From: Gorsachius magnificus
Lineage: Eukaryota > Chordata > Aves > Pelecaniformes > Ardeidae
Length of the DNA: 64,000 nucleotides
Assembly (NCBI GenBank): GCA_034008185.1
Contig: CM067084.1
Coordinates: 9,257,385 to 9,321,384 of the forward strand
Direction of reading: 5' to 3'
The notes beneath the pieces are model-generated. The model worked only from the letters and a program-made list of their open reading frames with translations. It made no database searches and had not been told where the DNA came from. This document shows positions 9,273-20,360 of the stretch, one piece after another (position 1 is the stretch's first letter; each line of letters starts with the position of its first letter). The translations under genes and the position numbers were made by a program.

Positions 9273-12200
9273 AAGTGTGGACACTATGTAAGAGCTGCAG
9301 AAGAATATTCTTTAGCAGGTCTCCATAAAGGATCGTGAAGAAGACAAAAATGACAAGTTACAGATGTAAGAGCATTGCAAGGACACTGGGGAGAAGACCT
9401 GTCTAGAGGGTTGGGAAGTAGACTTTTTGCTGTTAATTGCAGTTCATGAGCTCAGATGTGGGTATTTTTGCCTGAGCAGTAGTAGTGTGTGGCACTATAG
9501 ATAATGAAATAGTGTATTAAAATGTGGAATTAAAGGCAGAAAATAATTTGAACTCCTTAAAGCAACTGCAAATAATTTTAGTGTTTCTATTCTTCCAACT
9601 CAGTTCTTGACTGTACAGGTATGACCTTTTGCATATTGGGCAGAATTGTACCGTGTGTTTTTTACTAGAACACTGGCAAGCCAAGCACTTAAGTAACCAA
9701 ATTACGTTTATCTGTGCAGTGATATAGTTAAAATCCCATGAAGTCAATGAGAGCTTTTCTGGTGGCTTTAATTTCGCAACTTTAATAATACTAGTAACTT
9801 GTGTTGGTTTTAAAAAGAGCTGGGTTGGTTTGCTTGTTTGTTTTCCCCGTAGAAAACACCACTAACATAGACACTTTTCATTTAGTTTTAAAATTACTAT
9901 TGATTTAACCCAATTTCAGTTGATGCTTTTTTTTTTTTTGCATTTTAACCCTGCCTTGGGATTATCTTTATAAGATACTGCTGTGTTTACACGTACATTT
10001 TGTTCTGTAGCATGATACCAGTTACGTTAAAAACCCCTATGGTGATTTCCTTGGTTCACCGCAGTCATCATTTGCTAGGTTGTCCCCAGGTATCTACCTC
10101 AGCTGCTGTTCTCGCTGTCAGAGTTAGCGTTGATACATGAGGTTGCTAGGTGTGAGTTAAAGATCACAAGCAGAAGTAGGCCACTACTGGCGTTCCTCCT
10201 GTTCTGCATTCTTGTATCTCTTTCTCCTGCTGACCTGCCTTTCCATCTCAGTTCCATTAAGTCTTTGAGGCATTTTATATTCTATTCAGTCTTCAATCAC
10301 ATTTTTTTTTTTTTTATGGACTATTCCAAGCTACTGCTGTTCAGAGAGGCAGCTAATGAACCCGTTTTGACAAGCCAGTGATTCATAGTAGCTGACCATA
10401 GAAGCAGACCTGTGTTTGACAAGTAGTGGTGGGAAATGGACTACACCCCCCACTTTTGGGTTTGTTTCACAAATGGTCACTAGCTATCCTAGAAGATTTT
10501 AGCAAAGAATTCAGAAGTGCCCCCACAGGATCAAGGTGAAGGAACCAATATTTCAAGCTAATATACTTTTTTTTTAGTCATATCTGTTACAGATTTGGTT
10601 TTTCTAGAGCGACTGGCTTCTGTTAAGGGCAAAAGCCATTTAAGCAGCTTATGCAGTAGTTTATCGCCTCTCTTCCATCCCAAAGTCCACATTGTTTTTG
10701 AGGGGGGAAATGGTAAATCCATAACCAAGTGTAAATGTGTCATAGTAGTGATTTTAAATAGGCATACAGGATCATTCATATGATTTAGGTGCATTTTCTT
10801 TTGTGTGTTGTCATCTGCAGAACTACATCATTCACACATAATGGGAAACTGAAATAGAGTTAAGTCATAACTTAGGTGATTGATAATAGACCTCTTCATT
10901 GGACAAAATGTGTCAGGGTTCAAAGTCACCTTTTTTTTTTTTTTTGGAAGGGTGTGTGTGAAAACTGTGCACACATGCATCTTCTGTTCTTTGGCAAGCA
11001 TTCATAGTGAGGAGTAAATTGCTGAAGTCCTCTGTGGCAAAGTCCATGTTTTTTGTTTTTTGCCCTTTTTCTATTTTTTATGAAAAAAGGTGAGGAAGTT
11101 GTAGAATACAGCCAGATTATACTTACCAGCAGTGATTACACCAGCAACTCATCAGTAGCCACCTTCTAATAAATAATACTTACAATATTATGCAGCCAGA
11201 ATTTTGGTCAATTTGTTGAGTTAATAAAGTGAATTTTGCTGGGTCAATTCTGTTATTAACACTCACATTCACTGATAGATGGTATTGTCACCAGGGTCTA
11301 CAAAATCTTCTTTTCATTGCCTGAAGAAATTCCTCTGCTGAAATAGAATACCTTCTCCTTGCTTAGAAAGATAGCATAGCCACTGTGTTAAAATCTGTAA
11401 GCTGGGACTTTTATCACAAAGAAGCTAGGCAACATTTTTCTTTGAATTTCTGAGTAATGAATTCTCTTTCTGTGATTCTGCAGGTACTCTGAGTATGGAA
11501 GGGCCAGTTAGGAGACTGAGGAAAGCCATTGCTACAGATAGCAAGCAGGTGCATCTCATTCCCCATGACATCGCTGTGGAGATGCAAAAGAGGAACACCA
11601 AATTCTAAGATTTGCTGAAGGTACAACACAAACAAGGGATAAGAAGCTCTGACAATTTAATGGCACGAGAAAAAACGAGGAAAGGCAGTGCTTGTTAGAA
11701 GGGTGATAAATAGTTCCCAGTATCTAAAGTTTATGTGCAGATACAGATTCTGTAAAGACTAATAATGAGGTCCCTGAGCAGTAGCCTGTGTAGTATAGCA
11801 CTGAACACATAAAAATTATGACAATGCATTTATAGACTTTATTTTCACAGATTTCACTTTAGCTTCAGTTTGCACTTGGCATGCCAAACTGTACTAGGTA
11901 GTTAAAAAAACGTTCTTTGTTAGCCGACAGAAGGTTTGATAGCATTGTTCTTAAGCATTTCCTCTTATGTTTCTAATATTAATAAAGTAATTTTTTTATT
12001 TAGACACTATTGTCCACTTAGCCGTAACAAAATGGCTGTTATGCCAGAATGTTGTAAGAGTAAAGCAACCAGCCTGTAAGATCAGATACAGCAGCATCCC
12101 ATGCTCACAGAAAAGTACACGCCAAGATTTATGTTTAATTTGACATGTAATGAAAAAAAGCAATCAACCCTTATCCCATGCAATCCATACAATTAATCTG

Positions 12201-15200
12201 GCTCTAAACAACTGTACCAATTTATAGTTACCTAACCTAAAGCTTGTTAAAGAATAAGCACCACAGGCCTCTCTAAAGCCTCATAACATGTGCACGTGGC
12301 ATGTTGCAGAGCATTTTTCTAGCAAAAAACCACCCTATGTATTAGCAATAAATTGCTCCCTAAAATGGCCTCATCTGAATACATATAGTCTTTCTAATTT
12401 TAGTCTTGTGAAAGGTGTGGATGCTTCCTAGAAGTGTGAGTCAGCCCAAAACAACTCCTAGCAAAAGTTTACAGGATCCAAACATTGTCAGAATCCTCAC
12501 TTTCAGTTTCTCAAGTAATGGTGCAAAATGAAGTATGTCACAAACTTGCTTAAACTGTTTTAGTATAAGAGGAGGTGTTGCTTTGCCTTCCAAACGCATG
12601 TTCTGCTTCAGCAGTGGCTGAGAACATAGCTGATTTTTCTGTGCAGGCCCCACGTTGTCTGGGACTTGCTTCTAACATAATGTGGGGAGAAGGTAAATGA
12701 GGTTTACCCAAGTATGTTAACAACTCCTAACCCATTACAAGCAATGCCACTGGTTTTGAGTAAGGTTCCAGTTTATCCAGTGTCTTGTCAGTGCCTGCCA
12801 CTGTTAAGTAGTGGTTTTGACAGAGCTGTGACCAAATTCCTTAAGACATTCAGAATCAGAGTTGTATTTCTTCTGGTTAATGCTGTCCTCTGGTTTTGGG
12901 AGGACAAATTACAGGCCCAGCTTATCTGGGGAGGAATACTCCCTGTGCTAGATTATGAAGGCAAGCCCTATGTGAGAAGGGAAAGCCGTATCCTTTTGGG
13001 AATAACCACCATCCTGTGATGAGTGGAATGTAATTATTTTGCATGTATAAATACATTAACTATTTAATGATTTGAAGGACAGCTGGAAAGAAGAATGTAA
13101 TTTTTGTGTTACGGTTATGTTTTCTTGATCATACATGCCAGTCTGAAAATACCTAAATCTAGATTCAGAGTTTCTACTTCATGTAAAAAAGCAGCTGTGA
13201 ATCTGTTAAGCTGGCAGGTGTAATTGTTACTGAAGTAGTCTAGAACAGGTGAACCCAATCCTTTATATTTTACAGGGAACATTTTCATGAAGGGTAATCT
13301 TAGTTAGTTCTCTCATTCCAATTCATCTTTTATTTATATATTAGAAGGATGTGAACTGTAATTCTCTACTGCCAGAAAAAGAGAAAGCACAAACCAAAAT
13401 GCTGTGTAAGCAAAACACTCCAGTGCATGTGTTTTACGCCCCTCCCCTTGGAAGAGGCAGATATAAAGACCACGAAACATACGGTAGATGATGGTAACAT
13501 TACTCACTCGGGGGTCAGGTGCAGCTACACTGAGATGACAGAGCTGCTCAGTCACATGGTTGGTACTGCATCATATGAGCTGGATCGTGCCTGCCAAGCT
13601 AGCCTGCGCTACCCAAGGAGAGGGAGGTTGAGTGGGAAGGGACTGCAGCCTTTTAAAGCTCGCCCTGCTGTTAAATGCACACTTTCCTCAGTACATTGCT
13701 GGAAAATTTTTAGATGCTGTAGCAACGAGTTAGACTAGAATATCTTGCAAATCTTCTGTTATTAAAACCTTTTGAAAGTGTATAATACTAACAAATCAAA
13801 ATAGGAGCCCATGACCTGTGTTTTCACTCACCCAGCAGGGGCATGTATGACTAAATAAAACACAACACACTGGAAAAGCAGGCTGAGTTTGTATGTATCC
13901 ATGTTTTTTCTCTTTGCACCCCTATCTCCTCCTTTTCATTTTGAATAATGACCAGGGCTAGGCAGAATCTAAATGGGAAGTCCACGTTCCAAAGAAGCAA
14001 TACAGTATTATCATTTAAAAATCAGTTTGTTAGAATTGGAAGCTGGAGGGGCATTAGACAGAAATAGCCTGCAGAGAGTCAGAGAGACAGGTTGTCTTTA
14101 ACACAAGTAAGGATTTGGGAACTTTCCTGTTAACATCTGTGTTCAGTGCAGTCTCACAGAATTAGTCTTTAGAGACTATAAACTTTTCCTCCAATGGTAA
14201 CAGCAACCATGGACTTCTAGTAATTTGTGCTGAATAGGGATTCACCTATGCAGACGGTGCAAGGTGCACATGAGAGTTCAGACACAGCATAAACCTTGTG
14301 CAGGACTATCTCCTGTTGAAAATCAGAGTAGCCTGTTTTCTCTGTTCCAGTGCTGTTAGTAGCTGCAAAGAGGTGAAAAATAAGACAAAAATTTCTACGT
14401 TGCACATGAGTGTATCTCCAGTGGTGCAGATATACTGCCAGTCCAACATCTTTTTTTACAGAGGGGTGTTACAACCTCTTTTGCCTTGAGTAAATTAATT
14501 TCTGTTTAGACCATAAAGGTACAAAATAATGCATGCCAGTGTTAAGAGAGAGACATTCATGCTGTCTGGAGATTGTGTTTGGAGAACCATTATAATACAG
14601 TAGACTCAGTTCACACAAGTATTTGTCAGGGTGATTTCATTTGTGCCCATAATAATGTAATTAAAAATCAATTAATATACAGAAATAATGAAGCAATATA
14701 AGGCTGTGGTTCTGCGTTAAGTAATACAAAATCTGTGCATGCCGGATTTCCTGGCAGTAAAAATTTGATCTGTATTGGCGTGAGCACACGACTGCATTTT
14801 TATCAAATCAGCCAGAGCATATGTTACAGTGTTTATTCAGATTTTATGCCAGCTTTCTGTCAGTTGAGGAGGCTAAATTATGCGTGATCAAGCATAAAGT
14901 TAGAGTGGTACAAACAGACAATATCTCATCTGATAGGAATTCTTCTGGGACAAAATTATTTCTTCAAGCTATTTACTATCTCACAGAATGATAGCCTACC
15001 ACCCTCATATGATGTAAACCCTGCGTAGTCCTTAGACAAATCTTTTTCACGTCAGAGCCTGTCTCTATCTGATTAGCTGTAAATAGACTGACAATTTTTT
15101 CCTCAGAGGGAAAGAAGGGGAGAGTCACAAATTCAAATTACAGTTTACACCTTAGGCAAATACAGAAATGTTTCAGAATGTGATTTGTATAGAAATCTCA

Positions 15201-16124
15201 AGTGTGCTCGTGTATAAATATAAATAGTGAGATGGGAAAAAGTGAGTCGTAATCATGATTAGGAACATAATTCTTGACATTATAGGGTTAGGTTTGCGCC
15301 CCATATTATGAAAGAAAAAGGATTTGATTTTGTGCTTCCTGCCATGTTTCTTCTTTTAAATATGCAGCTGCTGTGTCGTATTATGGATCCTTGGCATTTC
15401 ATTCTGAAGATGAATTGTTGTGACACTAGTTACTGGAGGTGAAGATAATAAACAAGAACATTACAGCGTGAACCAGATGATTTTTGAGATTTCCTAAGTC
15501 GAAGGGCCGAATCCATCAGTAGGTGTATACAGGTTTTACTAACTTTGATATGAAATTGGCTGAGGTTACTTATGATTTTGTTGGGATTTTGTTAATTGTT
15601 ATTTAAAATCCTTTAGAATTTATGAATTTACTTTCATCACTGCAGTATTGGCTGTCTTTGGCCAGGGGTTGTAACCAGCTGCAGTGCAACATTCAGTGAC
15701 AATACTGCTCAACACGTTCAGGCAACGCTGGCTACTCATTTCTGCAATTGCACTGCAGTCTTTACTAGGCTAGCCCAGCTATTTTTTTGGGGTCCATAGT
15801 GGACTAGCCCATGGAACTGATTTAAATGAAGAATAGCAGGGATTATGAAAGCTGACACTGAATTTTTTTTTTTTCCCCTCCAAACTACATGGTGTGTGAA
15901 AACAAATGGAGCTGGGAACTTACAGCAGACCTGGCAAAAGGGTATGGCAGTGTGGGATAAACTGAACGAAGGATTATTCCTGACAGACTCAAGGTAAGAG
16001 CATACCTGAACCTCCATTCCAGAGTATAAGTTAAAGTAGAAAAAGGTATTCTGAAGTAGATGCAGTCATATGAATACAGAAATACCTTTGAAAAGTACAG
16101 CATGTACTGGGGCTGTAAGTCAGC
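9273..16124. other. Gene-poor DNA, no coding exon seen
   Basis: AT-rich sequence with T runs at 9927-9939, 10302-10315 and 10931-10945. Near 9730-9760 a short palindrome-like CCCATGAAGTCAATGAGAG recalls a motif of old amniote repeats. Near 10830-10890 a GGGAAACTGAAATAGAGTTA stretch resembles a MIR/L2-type core, both weakly. The longest frames (101-103 codons at 12714-13019 and 13427-13738) have no recognisable domains and no splice-framed context. Confidence 0.6.
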
Positions 16125-16240
16125 TTTGTTCTGGTATGACTACATCTATACCAATTGTGCTGGTATAACAATGTTAATAAAAATGTTCTCCTAACTGACA
16201 GAGTTATGCTAATAAAACTTTTACAAGTACAAGACCCCTA
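16125..16240 (+). repeat. Probable ancient amniote non-autonomous repeat relic
   Basis: The sequence carries GACTACATCTATACCAATTG, GCTGGTATAACA, then CTAACTGACAGAGTTATGCT and AATAAAACTTTTACAAGTAC followed by AAGACC. The same order of blocks (two-fold 'tacatctataccagt' and 'taactgacatagctatgc' motifs ending 'aaacttttaagtgtagacaagacc') is a repeat I recall as abundant in turtles and present as relics in birds. Family name not assigned. Confidence 0.45.
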
Positions 16241-18937
16241 AAAGTTGGAATCATCAATAAATAGCATACCCATCTAATGTAAACATTGCACACCCCAAAT
16301 TCAGCAAGAATTCCTATTATGCAGATATTAGTTAAGAGTTTGTAGAGCTGTAATTCTACTAAGCTAGTGCCTTGGGAGTATGCAGAAATTCCTTTTTAGA
16401 AGTTGAAGAGCAGTTCCATTTCTCTTGATACATTTCAGTGAACTTTCCAAAATCATTCTCGGCACAGCTGAAGCGTTGTTAGCATTCTTCTACTACTATT
16501 TCTTCTACCACTACCACCTCTTAAAAGCTTATGTTTGTTCTCAGAATGGGGCCAGATTGTGCTGAGAGATTGGTATTTTTAATGCAGTTTCCTGTGGAGG
16601 AATAACCTAGACTCTTGGCAGCATACCACTGTGCAATTCATACAAAGTGCTCACATCATTTACTTTAGACACAGGCTTGGGCTCATGACCATGCCGATGT
16701 AATCTGTACTAGCAGTGCTATTTTAACTACAGTCACGGTACATGCAAGTTCTAAATGTATACAAGAAGAGACAAGAACTTAAAACATGCTTTAGGGTTGA
16801 ATTTTGCAAAAAGTGATGCTTCATAAAAGCTCATTAATAGAAAACACTTCCAGGAGAAAGTTGATTAAATATACTAAGTTAAGCTCTGACGATACATAGC
16901 AGTTTGCTACATATGTAGATACTTAATCCAAAATGTGGTTTGTGTATTTGACTTCCATCTGCAAGAGAAACAGCAGCCATCCTATGTGTGATTACAGTGC
17001 ACTTGGGATTGAATGGGTCCAGCTACTGAGCAGCAGACGTTACAGAGGCATTCTCTTAGATAGGCTGTTTGGGATGCTCGGAGACTTGGGAGTGACCACA
17101 AATCCTAAAGCAAAGAAACTACTGAAGACTGTTGAGTATGGTTGGCCCAGATACTATAAGTAGGGTCTGATCTCCTTGAATGATAGATAGGGCCTGCTAA
17201 TTTGTGGTAAACCAGGTAGGAACAAGAGTGATGTGAAAAAAACATGTATGTGATTTCTTCTGATGCAGTTTCTTACAGAATAATGGCAATTTTTTGTAAT
17301 ACCTTAAACTATTAATATCATCATTCATTTCATTTTATACTGTTACTTCATTATAATACTCATGTAACTGTACCTACATAGGAAATTTTTTTTACCTTCC
17401 CCCAACTGCCATGCACATAGCTTCCACGGCTGTCTAAGCAACCTGCTTTTGTTTGCCACTCTGAAGTCACAGGGGTTGGATTAAATGTTGAAATGCTGGT
17501 TTACAGGCAGGTTTACTACCTCTGTGTATGCACACCCTAGGAGTCAGCATTTTGCTCTAGCTCTCCTTTGTGCTTCCCTTAAGTCCTGTGCTGAGGTTCT
17601 AAGTCTTCTTGCTCTGTGGAAGAAGCAAAAGGACAGAAAAGACTAGAATTCAAATTTTTGAGGGAACTTATGAATTGAGCTGGGTCACAGGCAGGCTTCA
17701 TACAACATCACATTAGAGCAAAAGACATGAAGATATCCAGAAAGAAAAGAACCGATACATGCTCCTAGAGAACATGCCCTATCATCAAAACGTGTATGAG
17801 TAAGAACGTTTTGATCACACAAGAAATAATTCATCATTGTACAGTAATGTCTATAAAACCTTACCAATGCATTTTTTTAATCAGTAAAAACCTAGTTAAC
17901 CTTTCTTAGATATAAATCTTTTTTTTTAAAAAAAACACCTTAGATTGCACTAGTAAGACAAAATGCACAGAAACGTTTTACACAACACAATTTCTAATTA
18001 TATACTATTACTATAATTGTTATGCTGTTAACTCCCAGTGTGTTTAAATCTCATTCTACAGCAATGATAATGGCACACCTAACTTCGGATTTGCCCACAG
18101 ATGATAGAAAAAGAAATTCTGCAAAACAAAAAATGCTTGGAAAGTCTCTAATGCAAGGCAAAACCACTTTCTGATTAGGTCTCTAAGGCCTTCCAGCCTT
18201 TTACAAAATGAGTATAATAATGTTCTTGTAAATAAGGAGGGGGTTTTTTTTTTGTCTTTTTGGAAACATAAATCAAGGCTTTATACCTATCTCAAGGCTG
18301 AATCCCTCTAAATGATTTCTGAATGGCACTTAGTTATGGCCTCGTTTTCCCTATGTCAGGGCTTCACATGGGCTCTGCACTGTTATAAGCAATATTAAGA
18401 AAGAATGAGAACATGCCCTGAGCCACAAACAAACGCCCATTTCCCTAACTGCTCTGACACAACTACTAACAGTATCAGAGTATGGACATTTCCTTAATTT
18501 CCAAAGCATATTAAATAAGAGGTGGGAAAAGACATATGATCTCCACAATCTGGAAAGAGACTCAAAAACCAAAATCAACACCTTCTTTGCTACTCTGAAA
18601 AGTGAACACTAACTTTTCATCTTTCAGGTTTTGCTTCTAGGCTCTGAGTTCCTCATAACCGCCTGTATTATCTGGTGCTTACATGGCAAATTTAAGCGGG
18701 GAATTAAAGTTTTTTTAAAAAAGGAAATTTTTTGGTGACTGTATATGAAACACCTGGAAAAAGGAGAAGATCAAAAGAAAAAGAAAGAAGAGCTTGGGGA
18801 AATGGATAAGTGATAAAAGGATAGGCTGAGGGTTTTCTTTGACTGCTGTTTGGAATGAATCCTGAGCATTACCCAGTTTAATCCATGTTGCCTTTTGTAC
18901 TTGGAGCCTCATCAGTCATGCATGTGGTGCTCCTTGG
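16241..18937. other. Intergenic, nothing recognised
   Basis: AT-rich unique-looking sequence. There is an adjoining T/A block at 17921-17936. The small frames (76 codons or fewer) lack domain similarity. Confidence 0.6.
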
Positions 18938-19215
18938 TCACAGAATCACAGAATTATTAAGTTTGAAGGGATCCTGGATATTAAGTTTGAAGGGATCCTG
19001 GAGGTCACTTGGTCCAACCTTGGTTCAGAGCAGGGCCATTTGAGATCAGTTTGATGGGCCTTGTTCTGCTGAGTTTTGAATATCTCCAAGGATGGAGAGT
19101 CAGTAGATCCCCTTGGACAGCCTGCTCCAGTGTTTGACTACCCTTGTTATGAATGGTTTTTTTTTCACAATATCTGTTCTATCTGTCCTACAATCTGTCT
19201 ATACTACTATCCGAT
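18938..19215 (-). mobile_element. CR1 LINE 3' fragment, degraded
   Basis: On the plus strand this begins with the inverted CR1 3' end (TCACAGAATCACAGAATTA). It continues with GGATCCTGGAGGTCACTTGG, TCCAACC, AGAGCAGGGCC, a GTCAGTAGATCCCCTTGGAC block and CAGCCTGCTCCAGTGTTTGA, typical of the reverse complement of a CR1 3' UTR and ORF2 end. Similarity fades at about 19215. Its tail differs from the other copies in the window, making a third subtype. It contains a 24-bp tandem duplication. Confidence 0.85.
18955..19002 (+). repeat. Perfect 24-bp tandem duplication inside CR1
   Basis: Two identical 24-bp units, 18955-18978 and 18979-19002, each running TATTAAGTTTGAAGGGATCC plus TGGA. Other CR1 tails have this segment once. 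The identity of the two units suggests the duplication is much younger than the insertion. Confidence 0.95.
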
Positions 19216-19423
19216 CCATGACCAGGACCATTATAAGAAGTAATTTTGTCTCTTCTTCAGAATCTGCTGCTCTTGTCTCTTCTTCCAGTCTTGAACTCTG
19301 ATGTTAAGGAAGCACACAGGGCAGGAAACTGCGAGTCAGGGACGCCACAGAGCTAGTTTGGGAAGCCTTCTGGTTCTTACAGCCGGAGAGGATTTTGTGC
19401 AGTGCTTTGTACGTGGTCATGGA
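19216..19423. other. Spacer between two minus-strand CR1 copies
   Basis: About 200 bp with short TCTTCTTC-type pyrimidine-rich bits near 19250-19290. The left part may be very degraded CR1. No feature otherwise. Confidence 0.5.
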
Positions 19424-19520
19424 ATAGAATCATAGAATCATTTAGGATGGTAAAGACCTTTAAGATCACCAAGTCCAACCGTTAACCTGGCACTACCAAG
19501 TCTGCCACTAAACCATGTCC

Positions 19521-20301
19521 CTAAGCACCACATGTGGTGAATGCCACAACTCTTTGAACCTGGCCATCCAGCCAGTTTTTTACCCAGCGAAGAGTACGCC
19601 CATCCAAGCCACAAACAGCCAGTTTCTCCAGAAGAATGCTGTGGGAAATGCTGTCAAAAGCTTTACTGCAGTCCAGGTAGACAACATGTACAGCCTCATC
19701 CACTAAGGGGGTCACCTTGTCATAGAAGGAGATCAGGTTAGTCAAGCAGGACCTGCCTTTCATAAACCCATGCTGACTGGGCCTGATCACCCCGTTGTCC
19801 TGAATGTGCCGCATGATGGCACTCAAGGTGATCTGCTCCATAACCTTCCCCGACACCGAGGTCAGACTGACAGGCCTGTAGTTCCCTGGATCCTCCTTTC
19901 TGCCCTTCTTGTAGACTGGTGTCACATTTGCTAACCTCCAGTCAACTGGGACCTCCCCAGTTAGCCAGGACTGCTGATAAAGGATTGAAAGGGGTTTGGT
20001 GAGCACTTCCACCAGCTCCCTCAGTACCCTTGGGTGGATCCCATCCAGCTCCATAGACTGGTGTGTGTCTAAGTGGTGCAGCAGGTCACTAACCATTTCC
20101 CCATGGATTATGGGGGCTTCATTCTGCTCCCTGTTGCTGTCTTCCAGCTCAGGGGTGTCGGTACCCGGAGAACAACTGGTCTGACTATTAAAGACTGAGG
20201 CAAAGGCAGCATAAAATACCTCAGGCTTTTCCTCATCCTTTGTGTGTCTGTTTCCCCCCGCATCCAATAAAGGATGGAGATTCTCCTTAGTCTTTCTTTC
20301 G
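19521..20301 (-). pseudogene. CR1 reverse transcriptase remnant (N-terminal half)
   Basis: An uninterrupted frame of about 260 codons. In order it contains the linker after the endonuclease (FYKYISNERKTKENLHPLLD), VFYAAFASVFNSQTS, IHPRVLRELVEVLTKPLSIL, the LINE RT block NYRPVSLTSVSGKVMEQI, GFMKGRSCLTNLISFYD, and motif A VVYLDCSKAFDSISH with the first catalytic Asp. It ends at WLDGQVQRVV, followed by a few foreign codons and TAG in the 3' UTR. The YXDD motif C is absent, so the protein could not be an active polymerase. It is notable for having no stop over this length. Confidence 0.9.
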
Positions 20302-20357
20302 TTGCTAATATATTTATAGAAACATTTTGTTGTTAATGTATTTATAGAAGCATTTGG
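20302..20357 (+). repeat. 28-bp tandem duplication, diverged, at CR1 5' end
   Basis: Units 20302-20329 and 20330-20357 (TTGCTAATATATTTATAGAA... and TTGTTAATGTATTTATAGAA...) differ at a few positions. The left unit matches normal CR1 ORF2 sequence. The right one is an extra copy at the 5' truncation point. Since 28 is not a multiple of three, it shifts the frame. Confidence 0.85.
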
Positions 20358-20360
20358 TTT

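Larger units (their letters stand above)
19424..20360 (-). mobile_element. CR1 LINE with internal deletion (RT N-half joined to 3' UTR)
   Basis: On the minus strand this has an ORF2 segment ending at about 19540, then immediately the CR1 3' UTR (GGTGCTTAGGGACATGGTTT onward) and the 3' terminal octamer repeats at 19424-19440. The rest of the reverse transcriptase and the C-terminal domain are missing. The 5' end is lost at about 20360, in the sequence encoding KCFYKYISNERKTKENLHPL. The tail belongs to the same subtype as the 45 kb and 63 kb copies. The intact 3' terminus means the deletion either preceded insertion or occurred in place. Confidence 0.9.

Noticed and set aside
12714..13738. Two frames of about 100 codons (12714-13019 and 13427-13738)
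   Set aside because: No recognisable domain or conserved motif. Not supported as exons.
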